A stretch of DNA of 64,000 nt from Bacteroidaceae bacterium. GTDB lineage: Bacteria > Bacteroidota > Bacteroidia > Bacteroidales > Bacteroidaceae. Of this stretch, positions 44,038 through 52,808 are shown in pieces. The translations under genes were made by a program, and so were the position numbers. Numbering within the stretch: the first letter of the stretch is position 1; each line of letters opens with the position of its first letter. The notes under the pieces are model-generated. The model worked only from the letters and a program-made list of their open reading frames with translations. It had not been told where the DNA came from and did not search any database. The stretch lies in assembly GCA_017617315.1 (NCBI GenBank), contig JAFZWM010000044.1:1-64000 (forward strand), written 5' to 3'.

Positions 44038-44718
44038 TTACTCTTTATTGTAATGGTTTCCGACATGATTTTGGTTATCACCAATTATGAGAAGAATGAT
44101 AATCATAAGAAGTGGGGTGGCAATAATACTTAGCAGAACCCAAACGGCAACATTTCTGTTTCGTTTCTGTGCCATAACTGCCACAAGAACGTAGAAACCA
44201 ATACTTGCGCCAATGGCAAATATTAAGAGTATGATGTAAAAAAGGAAAGAAAAAGTTGTATTGTCGTCGTCTACATCTACGTTACTATTGTAATTATAAT
44301 AGCCTTCGCCTTCTTCGTACTTGTCTTCTTTTGCTACATTGTAATCTTTAAGTGTAAACTTTATTTTGAAAGTAGGATGTCCCAAATTTTCTTTTGTTTT
44401 GTAGTAATGGTAATTGCGCTCATGTTCGTATGCGGGTATATCAACTTTTCTTGTTCTACCCGGATCTATGTTGACATCAGATGAAAAGGTCTCGTAGTCT
44501 AATTCATTATTCGACATATCGAGATAGGTAATTGTGTAAACAACATTAAATACAGGCTCGTTTGTATTGTTTTTCAAAGCCAGCGTTCCGTTGTTATCAA
44601 GCCATGATTGTTCGTAGGACACCATGGTTATGTCTTTCTCCAGATTCTTCTTGGCTGCAAATGCCGAGACTATCAGAAACAGACTGAGTAGAGTAATAAA
44701 AAACCTTTTAGTAATCAT
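44038..44718 (-). CDS. exported/membrane protein of unknown family
   Basis: 226 residues from ATG 44718 (signal peptide ending at SAFA). The exported region is a beta-rich domain (GTLALKNNTNEPVFNVVYTITY, a FxxxLxDYN stretch) like small Ig-type domains. It ends with two membrane helices (about 151-175 and 185-210) around a basic loop QKRNRN. Family unknown. Co-transcribed with the following secreted protein. Confidence 0.75.
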   Translation of the reverse strand: MITKRFFITLLSLFLIVSAFAAKKNLEKDITMVSYEQSWLDNNGTLALKNNTNEPVFNVVYTITYLDMSNNELDYETFSSDVNIDPGRTRKVDIPAYEHERNYHYYKTKENLGHPTFKIKFTLKDYNVAKEDKYEEGEGYYNYNSNVDVDDDNTTFSFLFYIILLIFAIGASIGFYVLVAVMAQKRNRNVAVWVLLSIIATPLLMIIILLIIGDNQNHVGNHYNKE

Positions 44719-45052
44719 AAGTGCTATTTTTAGTTTCTTTTTGATTATGCATGTTTGGGGCATTTCTGCAATATGTCTTTAGCTGTCGCGTTTAGACATT
44801 CTTTATTTGTGGGACTATAGATATGTATTGATTGCAAATATAATGAATTATCTTATGGAAATGTAGAAAATACATTTAAATTTTCTGCTTTGTAGATAAA
44901 AAGTTTGTGTAAGTATCTGGATTGTAAAAATGCTGTTTTTTCTTGCAAGGGACGTTTTGTTGGCCAATATGTTTAGCTATGTTGCGGCTGATGGGGACTT
45001 CTGATGTATAAAAAGATAGGAGCGTACATGGGGGTGCGCTCCTATTGATTTG
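44719..45052. other. gene-free interval
   Basis: AT-rich spacer holding the start region of the 44718 unit and, at its left end, the GH43 terminator at 45016. No gene or repeat seen. Confidence 0.6.
45016..45045 (-). terminator. terminator after the GH43 gene
   Basis: ATAGGAGCGTAC / GTGCGCTCCTAT, a 12-bp stem with one G-U and a 6-base loop; CTTTTTAT follows on the minus strand. Confidence 0.8.
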
Positions 45053-46699
45053 TTATTTTGTTGCGAACCTGATGGTCTCTAACGTGCAGATGGATTTTTC
45101 TTTGGTTGGAGACTTCATCAACAGGTAGACGGCGTGCTTGCCGGTAAGATTGCTGATGCTGTCGAGTTTGACGGGCTGCTCGGCTGAGGTCTGCGGCATA
45201 TCGGGGGTTATCTTCAGCGAGCCGACGCACTTGCCGCCTTGCTGTGTCCACGGACGGTCGATATAGACATCAATCTGTCCTTCGATGCCTTGCGGAATCA
45301 TGCCGAGGAGGAGGTAGACATCTTGCTTGCCGTTGAGCCCGTTGAAATTGAAATACTTGTAACCAACGATAGAGCCGTCGGTATTGTTTACAACGGGGTT
45401 GATGTTGTTTTTGAGGGCGTAAGGCTCTTTTAGGTTTGACTCGGGCGTGGTGCCGTATGCTGCGGCTACGTATGAGCCGTAGAATTTGTTGTTAGGCCAG
45501 TTGTGCTCGGCTGTCTTTGGTCCGGTGTACCAACAGCAGATGCCGGCAGGATGTATGTCGAGCGGGTTGAGGCCTTCGGTGCTGAAACCTTCTGACGTGT
45601 ACTCGCCTTCGGAGATTGTTACCTTGCCGCCCTTGCCTTCCTCTACGGTTACGCTGATTGGCGCAACCATTGCCTGACGTGAAAATTCATTCAGGCCATT
45701 CTGACGGTGGTAAAATACCCACCATTTGCCGTTGATTTCGCAGATAGAGCCGTGGGTGTTGCCGCTTACGTTGTCCGAAGCGAACACTTTGCCGTCTGGG
45801 TCTTTCTCGCGTCCGCGACCGTCGATGATTGTGCCGCCGTATGTCCACGGGCCGAGGGGCTTGTCGCTATATGCGTATGCGAGGGTGTAGTTGGTCTGCG
45901 GCAGTCCGAAGTCGCCGTCGGCAGTCCAGCGGCTGTAAATGAATACGTATTTGTCTTTTATTTTGCGGATTGACGATGCCTCGAAGAATCTGAACTCGCC
46001 TTCCTGGTTGCGTCCCGGTATCATGTCTTCGATGATTTTTGTGCCTTTCTTGACGGTTGCCATCGTTGTAGGGTCGAGTTCGGCGGCGTAGGAGCGTTCA
46101 AATCCCCAATAGCCATACACCTTGCCGTCGTCGTCGACAAAGACTGCCGGGTCGAATTTCAGTACGCCGTCGGTTTCGTTAGGATTCTTTGGGTTCCAGT
46201 TGATAACCTCGAACGGACCGTCGGGGCGGTTGCTCTTGGCTACCATTCCGTTTCTGCCGCCCACTTGGTTGTTGGGGTAGAGGTAGTAGGTTTTCTTGCC
46301 GTCCTTGTCTATCGAGAGGGTAACGTCGGGCGCAAAGAGGATGTCGGCTTCTTTCTGCGGTTCGCCCTTGCCGTTCTTGTCAACTTTGAGGATTACGCCG
46401 TCCATCCGCCAATGATTGAGGTCGTTGACGTCTGCCGACCATACCACTTGGTCGCGTCCGCAGTAGTTTTTTACTTCGATGTCGTGCGAGCCATATACAT
46501 ACACGCGCTTTTTGCCGGGGTTGTCGGGGTCGTCGAAGACGTAGGGTTCGCCGTCTGGAATGTGGTCCCACAACGGAATGTAGGGGTTGCCGATGGTTGT
46601 GAGCGTAGCCTCGGGCGCGTCGAAGCTGGTGGCCTGCTGGCTGCTACATGCGGCGAGAAGCGTGATGCCGCCAAGTAATAATAAGGTATTGCCTTTCAT
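45053..46699 (-). CDS. glycoside hydrolase family 43 lipoprotein
   Basis: 548 residues from ATG 46699, lipobox LLAAC. The GH43 five-blade catalytic domain covers about 40-370: DGEPYVFDD, LFAPDVTLSID, the Asp in KFDPAVFVDDDGKVYGYWG, the general-acid Glu in FEASSIRKI, and NTHGSICEINGKWWVFYHR. A C-terminal carbohydrate-binding-like region follows (YFNFNGLNGKQDVYLLLG, DVYIDRPW), as in CBM6-type modules. Likely an exported or surface arabinofuranosidase or xylosidase acting on plant hemicellulose; the substrate cannot be read from sequence. A -7 element (TATCTTTG, 46751-46758) lies upstream. Confidence 0.88.
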   Translation of the reverse strand: MKGNTLLLLGGITLLAACSSQQATSFDAPEATLTTIGNPYIPLWDHIPDGEPYVFDDPDNPGKKRVYVYGSHDIEVKNYCGRDQVVWSADVNDLNHWRMDGVILKVDKNGKGEPQKEADILFAPDVTLSIDKDGKKTYYLYPNNQVGGRNGMVAKSNRPDGPFEVINWNPKNPNETDGVLKFDPAVFVDDDGKVYGYWGFERSYAAELDPTTMATVKKGTKIIEDMIPGRNQEGEFRFFEASSIRKIKDKYVFIYSRWTADGDFGLPQTNYTLAYAYSDKPLGPWTYGGTIIDGRGREKDPDGKVFASDNVSGNTHGSICEINGKWWVFYHRQNGLNEFSRQAMVAPISVTVEEGKGGKVTISEGEYTSEGFSTEGLNPLDIHPAGICCWYTGPKTAEHNWPNNKFYGSYVAAAYGTTPESNLKEPYALKNNINPVVNNTDGSIVGYKYFNFNGLNGKQDVYLLLGMIPQGIEGQIDVYIDRPWTQQGGKCVGSLKITPDMPQTSAEQPVKLDSISNLTGKHAVYLLMKSPTKEKSICTLETIRFATK

Positions 46700-47067
46700 A
46701 CAATTAAGATAAATTAGGATATTGGTATTTGTAAAATTACACTTCAGGGACAAAGATAGTTATTAAATTGAAAATTGAAAGTTGAAAGTTGAAAGTTTTT
46801 GAATTCATAATTCAAAATTCATAATTCATAATTCAAAATTCAGAATTCATAATTGGCGGTTGGCTTCATTAATTCATAAACTACCATTCGAAAAATAACT
46901 GTAACAACTGTAACTGTAACGCAATTCAATTCATAATTCATAATTCATAATTCAAAATTCATAATTCATAATTCAAAATTCATAATTCATAATTGACAAT
47001 GCACAATTATGAGTTCCGTCATGCATTTTCAAATCCAGATTTTTTTTCACTTTTCAATTTTCAACTT
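46700..47067. repeat. repeat-filled gap with second 76-bp unit
   Basis: TTGAAAGTTGAAA units and long stretches of TTCATAATTCAAAATTCATAATTCA. The 76-bp unit 46846-46921 matches 38534-38609 at 72 positions. No gene seen. Confidence 0.8.
46846..46921 (+). repeat. 76-bp dispersed repeat, copy 2
   Basis: Second copy of the unit at 38534-38609, in the same orientation, four mismatches. Confidence 0.85.
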
Positions 47068-47934
47068 TCAATTTTCAATTTTCTTGAGTTCCCGGTATTC
47101 TTTTGGAGTTATTTGGGTGTATGTTCTGAAGTAGCGTGTGAAGGCGGTTTGGTCGGAGAAGCCGAGTTCGTCGCTTATCTGCTGTATTGTCATTTCGGGG
47201 TGTTGCCTAAGCAGATATTTGCTTTGTATTATTACATAGCGTGCAATCCATTCGCCTGCGCCTATGCCTGTGGCTTGCCGTATAACCCTGCCAAAGTATT
47301 TGGGCGACAGACATAGTTGCTCGGCATAGAAGCGAACCTCGCGACTTTCGCGATAATGTATGGCTATGGCTCTGTGAAAGCGCGAGAGCAGTTGCTGTAC
47401 TGGCTGCTCGTCTTGCAGCGTCATCGCGCCGTTCTCGCGTATGAAAGTCTCGGTCATGTCGGCCAGAATGTCCATTTGCTCCGCCATAAGTTCGTCGCGC
47501 TTTGGGTGCTTCAGTAGGCTTATGCTGTTTAGCAGCCTGAAGCAGGTGTATATGCTATCGAACTGGAAGCCGTTAAGTTTGAAAGATGTGTTGTAATGGT
47601 ATTCAACGTGATAATGTGCCGGATGCATCTGCTTTATGTACTCCAAGAACCTTGCCGAGATGACGAGGAGCGTAGCCCTGTAGTCGGGGCTCACCTCGTG
47701 GGCATACAATATGTGGTTGGGAAAGATTATTGCCGTTTCGTGCCTGCGGAACTCAACCGGGTGCATGTCGTATTCTGCCCGCAGCCATCCGCTGTGGTTA
47801 AGGGCTATGACGAGGTAGGGCGAGATGTAAGGCTCGCCATATACCGGCATGTCCGTTACGTTCTCGAGCACCGCCAGTCCAACCCTTTCAATCTGCTCAG
47901 CCATGTTTGCAAGAGGATGTTTGAATGTAGTCAT
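47068..47934 (-). CDS. AraC-family transcriptional regulator
   Basis: 288 residues. An N-terminal cupin-like sensing domain (about 1-170) is followed by the AraC HTH pair (about 185-285): CLSPKYFGRVIRQATGIGAG, then PEMTIQQISDELGFSDQTAFTRYF and PKEYRE. It is the only regulator near the GH43 gene, whose end lies 368 bases away on the same strand, and is divergent from the two secreted-protein genes at 48141, which may be its targets; target genes are inferred. Confidence 0.9.
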   Translation of the reverse strand: MTTFKHPLANMAEQIERVGLAVLENVTDMPVYGEPYISPYLVIALNHSGWLRAEYDMHPVEFRRHETAIIFPNHILYAHEVSPDYRATLLVISARFLEYIKQMHPAHYHVEYHYNTSFKLNGFQFDSIYTCFRLLNSISLLKHPKRDELMAEQMDILADMTETFIRENGAMTLQDEQPVQQLLSRFHRAIAIHYRESREVRFYAEQLCLSPKYFGRVIRQATGIGAGEWIARYVIIQSKYLLRQHPEMTIQQISDELGFSDQTAFTRYFRTYTQITPKEYRELKKIEN

Positions 47935-48024
47935 AAGTGGAAATATAGATGTTTGTATAACTGTCTTCTGGCTAATTTATTATGCTCTATCCGACTTTTT
48001 GTCAAACATTTCAATCTTTACGGG

Positions 48025-48056
48025 TTTATGCGAATGAAGAATGTTTTCTAATTTTG
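48025..48056 (+). promoter_or_regulatory. promoter of the 48141-50416 unit
   Basis: TTTA at 48025-48028, 20 bp, TAATTTTG at 48049-48056; about 85 bases before ATG 48141. Confidence 0.5.
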
Positions 48057-48140
48057 GCCTCTGAAAACCAGTTGGTTGAAATCGGATATAAGAATATATT
48101 ATGTAAGAATTGAATGATAGAAATTTTTAAATCAATTACA

Positions 48141-48512
48141 ATGAGAAAAGTTTTGCTGACATTATTGATGGCGGTAGGAGTACTTGTTGCCCGTGCTGAC
48201 GGCTATGCCTACCTTACCTTCGAGACTGCCGACGGAGCGAGGGCTTCGGTTGCGGTAGAGTCGCTTGCGCTGAGCATAAGCGGCACAACACTTACGGCTG
48301 GCACGCAGTCGTTTAACCTGTCGAACCTTGCCAAGATGTACTTCTCTAATGCCGATGAGACTACGGGCATAGAAGAGGTTACGGACGCAACCCTTGACGA
48401 GGCTGCCGAGATTTACGACCTGCAGGGACGTACGGTTTCGAGAGAGCAGATGAAGAAGGGTGCGTACATTGTAAAGACAAAGCAGAAAACCTATAAGATT
48501 GTGGTGAGATGA
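48141..48512 (+). CDS. small secreted protein with sorting-like tail
   Basis: 123 residues from ATG 48141 (signal peptide ending near VARAD). The beta-rich middle (YAYLTFETADGARASV, SLALSISGTTLTAG) resembles the N-terminal part of the next gene's product. The C-terminus, IYDLQGRTV then KKGAYIVKTKQ and KTYKIVVR, resembles short Por/T9SS-type tails. It overlaps the following gene by four bases (ATGA), so the two are coupled. Confidence 0.75.
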   Translation: MRKVLLTLLMAVGVLVARADGYAYLTFETADGARASVAVESLALSISGTTLTAGTQSFNLSNLAKMYFSNADETTGIEEVTDATLDEAAEIYDLQGRTVSREQMKKGAYIVKTKQKTYKIVVR

Positions 48513-50416
48513 AGAGGATATATGCACTATTAACGCTTGTGATGCTGACGATAGCAGCCGCAGGCCAGACGCTTAACGTGAGAGTGGGTAGCGTAGTATA
48601 TCAGTTTCCGGCAGACCAGACAGGCGAGATGACATATTCGGGCGGAACTACGCTTACCGTTATGGGCAAGACATTTGCCCTTGCCGAGATTACCAGCATG
48701 ACGGTAGACAACACGAGCGTTACCGACGGAGCGGTAGGCGTTACCTACAACGGCACATCGGCAACGGTAAGGGTGGCAGGCAACGTGGCGCAATACCTTA
48801 CGCCAACGGTGAGCGGGGCGCACGTGTCGATAGTACAGAGCGAGAGTCTGGCATCGGAGGTTACATACACCCTCGACGGCACGTCGGCCGACGGCGAGTT
48901 CTACATGGAAGGCTCGTACAAGGCAACGGTAGAGTTTAACGGTGTGACGCTTACCAACACAACGCCCGTATATAGCGGCGCGGCCGTGCATATACAAAAC
49001 GGCAAGCGCATAAAGGTAAAGGTGGTTACCGGCACTACAAACACGCTTTGCGACGCAAAGGGCGGCTCGCAGAAAGCCTGTCTTTACATAAAGGGACACG
49101 CCGAGTTTGCGCAGAAGGGCACGCTTAATGTGGCTGGCAACGTGAAGCACGGCATAAAGACCGGCGAGTACATGACTCTGAAGAATGCTGCCATAAACAT
49201 AACATCGGCTGTGGGCGACGGCATATCGTGTGCCGAATACTTTGCTATGGAGAGCGGAGCGGTGAGCATAGCCGGAACGGGCGACGACGGCATACAATGC
49301 GACTTGGACGGCGAGGCTTCGACTGGCGAGACTACCGACCACGAGGAAGAGGACAGCGGTAACATATACATAAGCGGCGGAACGCTGAACATATCAGTCT
49401 CGGCTGATGCTGCCAAGGGCATAAAGGCAGGCGGCGACCTGAGGATAAGCGGCGGCGAGATGACCGTCAAGACAACCGGAGGCGGCGTTTGGGACACCGA
49501 CGACAAGTCGGTAAAGGCATCATCGTGCCTTAGTTCGGACGGCAACACCATTATAAGCGGCGGAACGCTTGGGCTTACAAGCACGGGCGCAGGCGGCAAG
49601 GGCATAAACTGCGACGGCTCTCTGACTGCCACGGGCGGAACGGTTGTGGTAAGGACATCGGGCAATGCCGTGGTGGCATCGGCAAACGGCACGCTGTCGG
49701 TTATATCAACATCAAGGCAACTTGACAGTTACACGAGCGACTACAAGTCGTCGCCAAAGGGCATAAAGGTTGACGGGGCTATAGTTGTAAGCGATGCTGC
49801 CGTGATAAGCATAACCACCTCGGGCGCAGGCGGCGAGGGTATTGAGAGCAAGCAGACGGTAGACATAAGGGGCGGACAGGTAACGATAAACGCTACCGAC
49901 GATGCCGTTAATGCTTCGGGCGACCTAACTGTGAGCGGCGGCTATTTGTATGCCTGCTCTACAGGCAACGACGGTCTTGACGCCAACGGCAACTGCTACA
50001 TTAAGGGTGGACTTGTGTATGCCATAGGAGCGGCATCGCCCGAGGTGGCAATAGATGCAAACAGCGAGGAGCAGAAGAAACTGTATGTTACGGGCGGAAC
50101 GATAGTTGCCATTGGCGGACTGGAGAGAGGGGCAAGTCTTTCGCAGTCGTGCTATTCGGCTTCGTCGTGGAACAAGAATGTGTGGTACGCGCTTACCGTT
50201 GGCGGCGATACTTTTGCCTTCAGGACTCCGTCGGGGGGCGGCACAACGCTTGTGGTGTCGGGTGCCTCAACTCCTACGCTGAAGAGCGGCGTAAGCGTTA
50301 GCGGCGGAACGGAGATATTCGACGGTGCGGGCTATACAGGTGCAACGGTAAGCGGCGGCTCGTCGGTATCGCTGGCATCGTATTCGGCCAGCAGCGGTGG
50401 TATGGGCGGCAGATAA
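48509..50416 (+). CDS. secreted beta-helix protein (DUF4353-type)
   Basis: 635 residues with a signal peptide ending near AAAGQ. Residues about 110-600 are glycine-rich repeats of the type ISGGTLNISVSADAAKGIKAGG, DGISC, DDGIQCD, which fold as a right-handed beta-helix. The set matches the 'carbohydrate-binding domain' DUF4353 family, often encoded beside CotH-type or extracellular-matrix proteins. The C-terminus ends SSGGMGGR. Probably secreted or surface displayed; the ligand is unknown. Coupled to the small secreted gene before it. Confidence 0.8.
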   Translation: MKRIYALLTLVMLTIAAAGQTLNVRVGSVVYQFPADQTGEMTYSGGTTLTVMGKTFALAEITSMTVDNTSVTDGAVGVTYNGTSATVRVAGNVAQYLTPTVSGAHVSIVQSESLASEVTYTLDGTSADGEFYMEGSYKATVEFNGVTLTNTTPVYSGAAVHIQNGKRIKVKVVTGTTNTLCDAKGGSQKACLYIKGHAEFAQKGTLNVAGNVKHGIKTGEYMTLKNAAINITSAVGDGISCAEYFAMESGAVSIAGTGDDGIQCDLDGEASTGETTDHEEEDSGNIYISGGTLNISVSADAAKGIKAGGDLRISGGEMTVKTTGGGVWDTDDKSVKASSCLSSDGNTIISGGTLGLTSTGAGGKGINCDGSLTATGGTVVVRTSGNAVVASANGTLSVISTSRQLDSYTSDYKSSPKGIKVDGAIVVSDAAVISITTSGAGGEGIESKQTVDIRGGQVTINATDDAVNASGDLTVSGGYLYACSTGNDGLDANGNCYIKGGLVYAIGAASPEVAIDANSEEQKKLYVTGGTIVAIGGLERGASLSQSCYSASSWNKNVWYALTVGGDTFAFRTPSGGGTTLVVSGASTPTLKSGVSVSGGTEIFDGAGYTGATVSGGSSVSLASYSASSGGMGGR

Positions 50417-50508
50417 CTAAGTTTGCATTTTTTTAGGTATTTACGAAAAAATGCTATATTTGCATCTGATAAAATCGTTTTTTATAAAGATTGAATGATG
50501 AAAAAAGA

Positions 50509-50545
50509 TTCCCTCACGCTGTGAAGCGCGGGGGAATTGTGTTTT
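50509..50545 (+). terminator. hairpin after the beta-helix gene
   Basis: TTCCCTCACGCT / AGCGCGGGGGAA, 12-bp stem with one G-T pair and one mismatch, closed by a GTGA loop and followed by TTGTGTTTTTG. Confidence 0.6.
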
Positions 50546-50579
50546 TGTTGGGGGATGGGGGCGAGTGTGAGTTTCTTTT

Positions 50580-50894
50580 TTAAAAGTATGCGGTGTTGTT
50601 CTTCCTTATGGCGCACAGTTTGATGAAAGCCAGCGACGTTATTATGAAGGTGGTGTTGTTGTCGTTAATCTTTTCTTTCAGTTCGTTAATCTCGAGCATG
50701 ATGCACTCGGGGTCGGTAAGTTCGTATTCGAGCATGAAGCCAGCGAGATTGTCGGCTGTGGCAAAGAGTTCTTCGGCAGGAAGTACAGGCTTCATGCTCC
50801 TTACCGCCTCGTGCGTGATAATGAAGACAAAGTCTTTGTAGAGTTTCAGCCTTGCCATCTTTTTTTGCTTCTCGTTGTGTAATTGTGCTATCAT
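50580..50894 (-). CDS. unknown 104-residue protein
   Basis: Start ATG 50894 overlaps the stop of the upstream gene by four bases (ATGA). The same frame is open far upstream (to 51401), but there it reads Arg/Gln-rich out-of-frame text from the other gene, so it is not used. The product has a basic N-terminus (KQKKMARLKLYKDFVF), an acidic middle (EYELTDPECIMLEINELKEKI) and a hydrophobic end. Unknown family; second partner of the pair. Confidence 0.7.
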   Translation of the reverse strand: MIAQLHNEKQKKMARLKLYKDFVFIITHEAVRSMKPVLPAEELFATADNLAGFMLEYELTDPECIMLEINELKEKINDNNTTFIITSLAFIKLCAIRKNNTAYF

Positions 50895-51865
50895 GCCGCT
50901 CCCTCCTTTTCGTCTTTCTTTTCGTCGTTTTCTGTCTTCATGTTGTTTACAAACCTTAGCAGTTCGTTCTCGGCGGTAAGCAAGGCCTTTTGTGCCTCTT
51001 CTTCGTTGGTGGTGTTGTACTTGCCGAAGATGACGTTGAGGTGAGTAGTGTCGAACTCGTTTGTAATAATGCTGTCGCCCTCCTCGCAGTTGTCTATAAA
51101 GCAAGTGAAGCGTGCTCCGTCGGTGGTTATTATCTCGATGCTTCCGCCTGTGTTGGCCTGAAACTTTACCAGATTGCGTATGAAGACGCTCGACTTGTCC
51201 ACCTCGATGAACGCCTTGTCTTCGGGCGGGTTCAGTTCGAGAACCGAGCGGTATTTCTTGCGGCTTTCCTCCTCGTTGAGTTTGATGGCAAAGTCCATAA
51301 TACGCTGGTCTTCGAGGTCTTCTCCGCTGAATGTCTCGGGTAGTTTGCCGTCGCTTATGTTGAAGCGAATTTTTGCTGTGTTGAACTGCCTCATGTTCCA
51401 CGCCTTGTAGAAGTCGCGCGGATAGTATTGCGGATGCAGTTCTATGCCGATGTGGAAGTTCTGCCTCATGTTACGGTCGAGCACCTGTTGCAGGATTTTC
51501 TTCAGCGAGTCGGTAGAACTGAACGACTCTTTCTTTTTCTGAATGGCTATGCGCCTGCAGTTTGCGCGGTTGTCGATGATAACGAAGCATGGCGGTTCGT
51601 GCAGCACATCTACGGTTCTGAAGTTTTGTACCACCTCCTTTGTTTTTTCGTTGGCAATTTGCATAACGATGATGTCGTTGTTTAGTGACAGGTGTCGTAC
51701 ATTGTGCTTGTATGTTTTGCATGTCTGTTCGTTGCCAAGTGTGAACTCTATGCTTTTGTCTGTTTGCAGCAGGGAGCCGAGGTGCTTTTGCCTCTGTGCC
51801 CATACCGTTTCGGCAAACATGTCGTCTTTGAGATATTTCAGGTAATATTGTGCGAATTTCGCCAT
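50891..51865 (-). CDS. unknown 324-residue protein
   Basis: From ATG 51865. No signal peptide or membrane helix. Segments include FAQYYLKYLKDDMFAETVW, RHLSLNNDIIVMQIAN, PCFVIIDNRANCRRIAIQ, HIGIELHPQYYPRDFYKAWN, EDLEDQRIMDFAIKLNEEES and a Lys/Glu-rich tail. I recognise no domain. Coupled by ATGA to the small gene downstream, forming an isolated two-gene unit flanked by repeats, the general look of an accessory module such as a toxin-antitoxin or defence pair, but nothing in the sequence proves that. Confidence 0.75.
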   Translation of the reverse strand: MAKFAQYYLKYLKDDMFAETVWAQRQKHLGSLLQTDKSIEFTLGNEQTCKTYKHNVRHLSLNNDIIVMQIANEKTKEVVQNFRTVDVLHEPPCFVIIDNRANCRRIAIQKKKESFSSTDSLKKILQQVLDRNMRQNFHIGIELHPQYYPRDFYKAWNMRQFNTAKIRFNISDGKLPETFSGEDLEDQRIMDFAIKLNEEESRKKYRSVLELNPPEDKAFIEVDKSSVFIRNLVKFQANTGGSIEIITTDGARFTCFIDNCEEGDSIITNEFDTTHLNVIFGKYNTTNEEEAQKALLTAENELLRFVNNMKTENDEKKDEKEGAA

Positions 51866-52620
51866 GATAAATCTATGGTGTTTGTTTAGCAGAAAATTTA
51901 ATATAGAGGCAAATGTAGTAATAGAAAATGAAAATAGCCTTATAAAATACAAAAAATGTTGTTTCTTGAATAAATATAAGTGTCTGGGGCGATTGCCTTT
52001 TTTTTAAATTGACAATTGACAATGTTTTGAATTCAAAATTCATAATTCAAAATTCATAATTGACAATGTTTTGAGTTGAAAGTTTTTTGAGATGTAAAAA
52101 ATGGGCGACAGAAAGCACTTTGTCTGTTGCCTTCTGCCGCCCCGCTTGCTTATCTGTCTTTTCTGTCTCAATATTCCATTGCTGCCGGAAGTTCCTTAGC
52201 CTGAGCCACCATCTTCTCTACCTCGGCAACGGCTGGTACGCGTTGAACGAGATGCTTCTGCGCATTAACCTCTTCTAACCTTTTATTGCTTGTAACGGCT
52301 GCGCCGGGCGATATGATGCTTATATTCTGCTGTTTATGTTATGGCGGTTACAGTTACAGTTGTTACAGTTGTTTTTTTGATGTTGTGAGCTGTGGTGCTG
52401 GGCTATGCTTTTGCTGTATGGCTGCAAGACTGATAGTTGCGTGTTGCCATGGTTGCAGGCAACCGCAGTTTGAGCCAGAATACAGGCTGAACTTGGAGGT
52501 CAGAGAGATGCTTGCTGTTAAGGTGCCTGTGCCATGGCAAAATAAAAAATGAAAAAAATATGCTCGGAAGGGCTTGTATTTAAATTAAATTGTCTAAATT
52601 TGCATTCGCTTTAGGGCAAT
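51866..52620. other. gene-poor interval with repeats and a possible gene remnant
   Basis: Contains TTGACAATTGACAATG-type repeats (52005-52085), an inverted partial copy of the 76-bp repeat core (52347-52370), and a minus-strand coding-like tail at 52168-52310 (LEEVNAQKHLVQRVP, ending LPAAMEY) without a start. No intact gene seen. Confidence 0.6.
52347..52370 (-). repeat. 24-bp repeat core, inverted copy
   Basis: The reverse complement is identical to the 24-bp TAACTG-rich core at 38585-38608 and 46897-46920. Confidence 0.85.
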
Positions 52621-52693
52621 CGGGATGTAGCGCAGTTGGTAGCGCACTACGTTCGGGACGTAGGGGTCGGGCGTTCGAATCGCCTCATCCCGA
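52621..52693 (+). tRNA. tRNA-Pro (anticodon CGG)
   Basis: Full cloverleaf: acceptor CGGGATG/CATCCCG with discriminator A; D arm GCGC/GCGC; anticodon stem CTACG/CGTAG with loop TTCGGGA (anticodon CGG at 52654-52656); T arm with TTCGAAT. C1-G72 agrees with bacterial tRNA-Pro. CCA is not encoded. Confidence 0.95.
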
Positions 52694-52701
52694 CAAGAAA
52701 G

Positions 52702-52735
52702 GGCAAGTGAAACATTTCGCTTGCCTTTCTTTTTA
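52702..52735 (+). terminator. terminator after tRNA-Pro
   Basis: GGCAAGTG / CGCTTGCC stem (52702-52709 with 52718-52725), then TTTCTTTTT. Confidence 0.75.
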
Positions 52736-52756
52736 TCAGGAATCAAACAAAAAAAG

Positions 52757-52785
52757 AGGCCTCATTCCGAAGAAGAATGAAGCCT
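52757..52785. terminator. bidirectional terminator
   Basis: AGGCCTCATTC / GAATGAAGCCT stem with one mismatch and a 7-base loop; T runs on both sides. It ends the minus-strand gene at 52809 and backs up the tRNA terminator. Confidence 0.8.
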
Positions 52786-52808
52786 TTTTTTATTGTTGTT
52801 AAAAGCGA

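Noticed and set aside
50895..51401. Upstream extension of the 104-residue gene
   Set aside because: Arg/Gln/His-rich out-of-frame reading of the overlapping 324-residue gene.
52590..52802. 70-codon ORF across the tRNA-Pro gene
   Set aside because: It covers a complete tRNA and its terminator; no protein signature.
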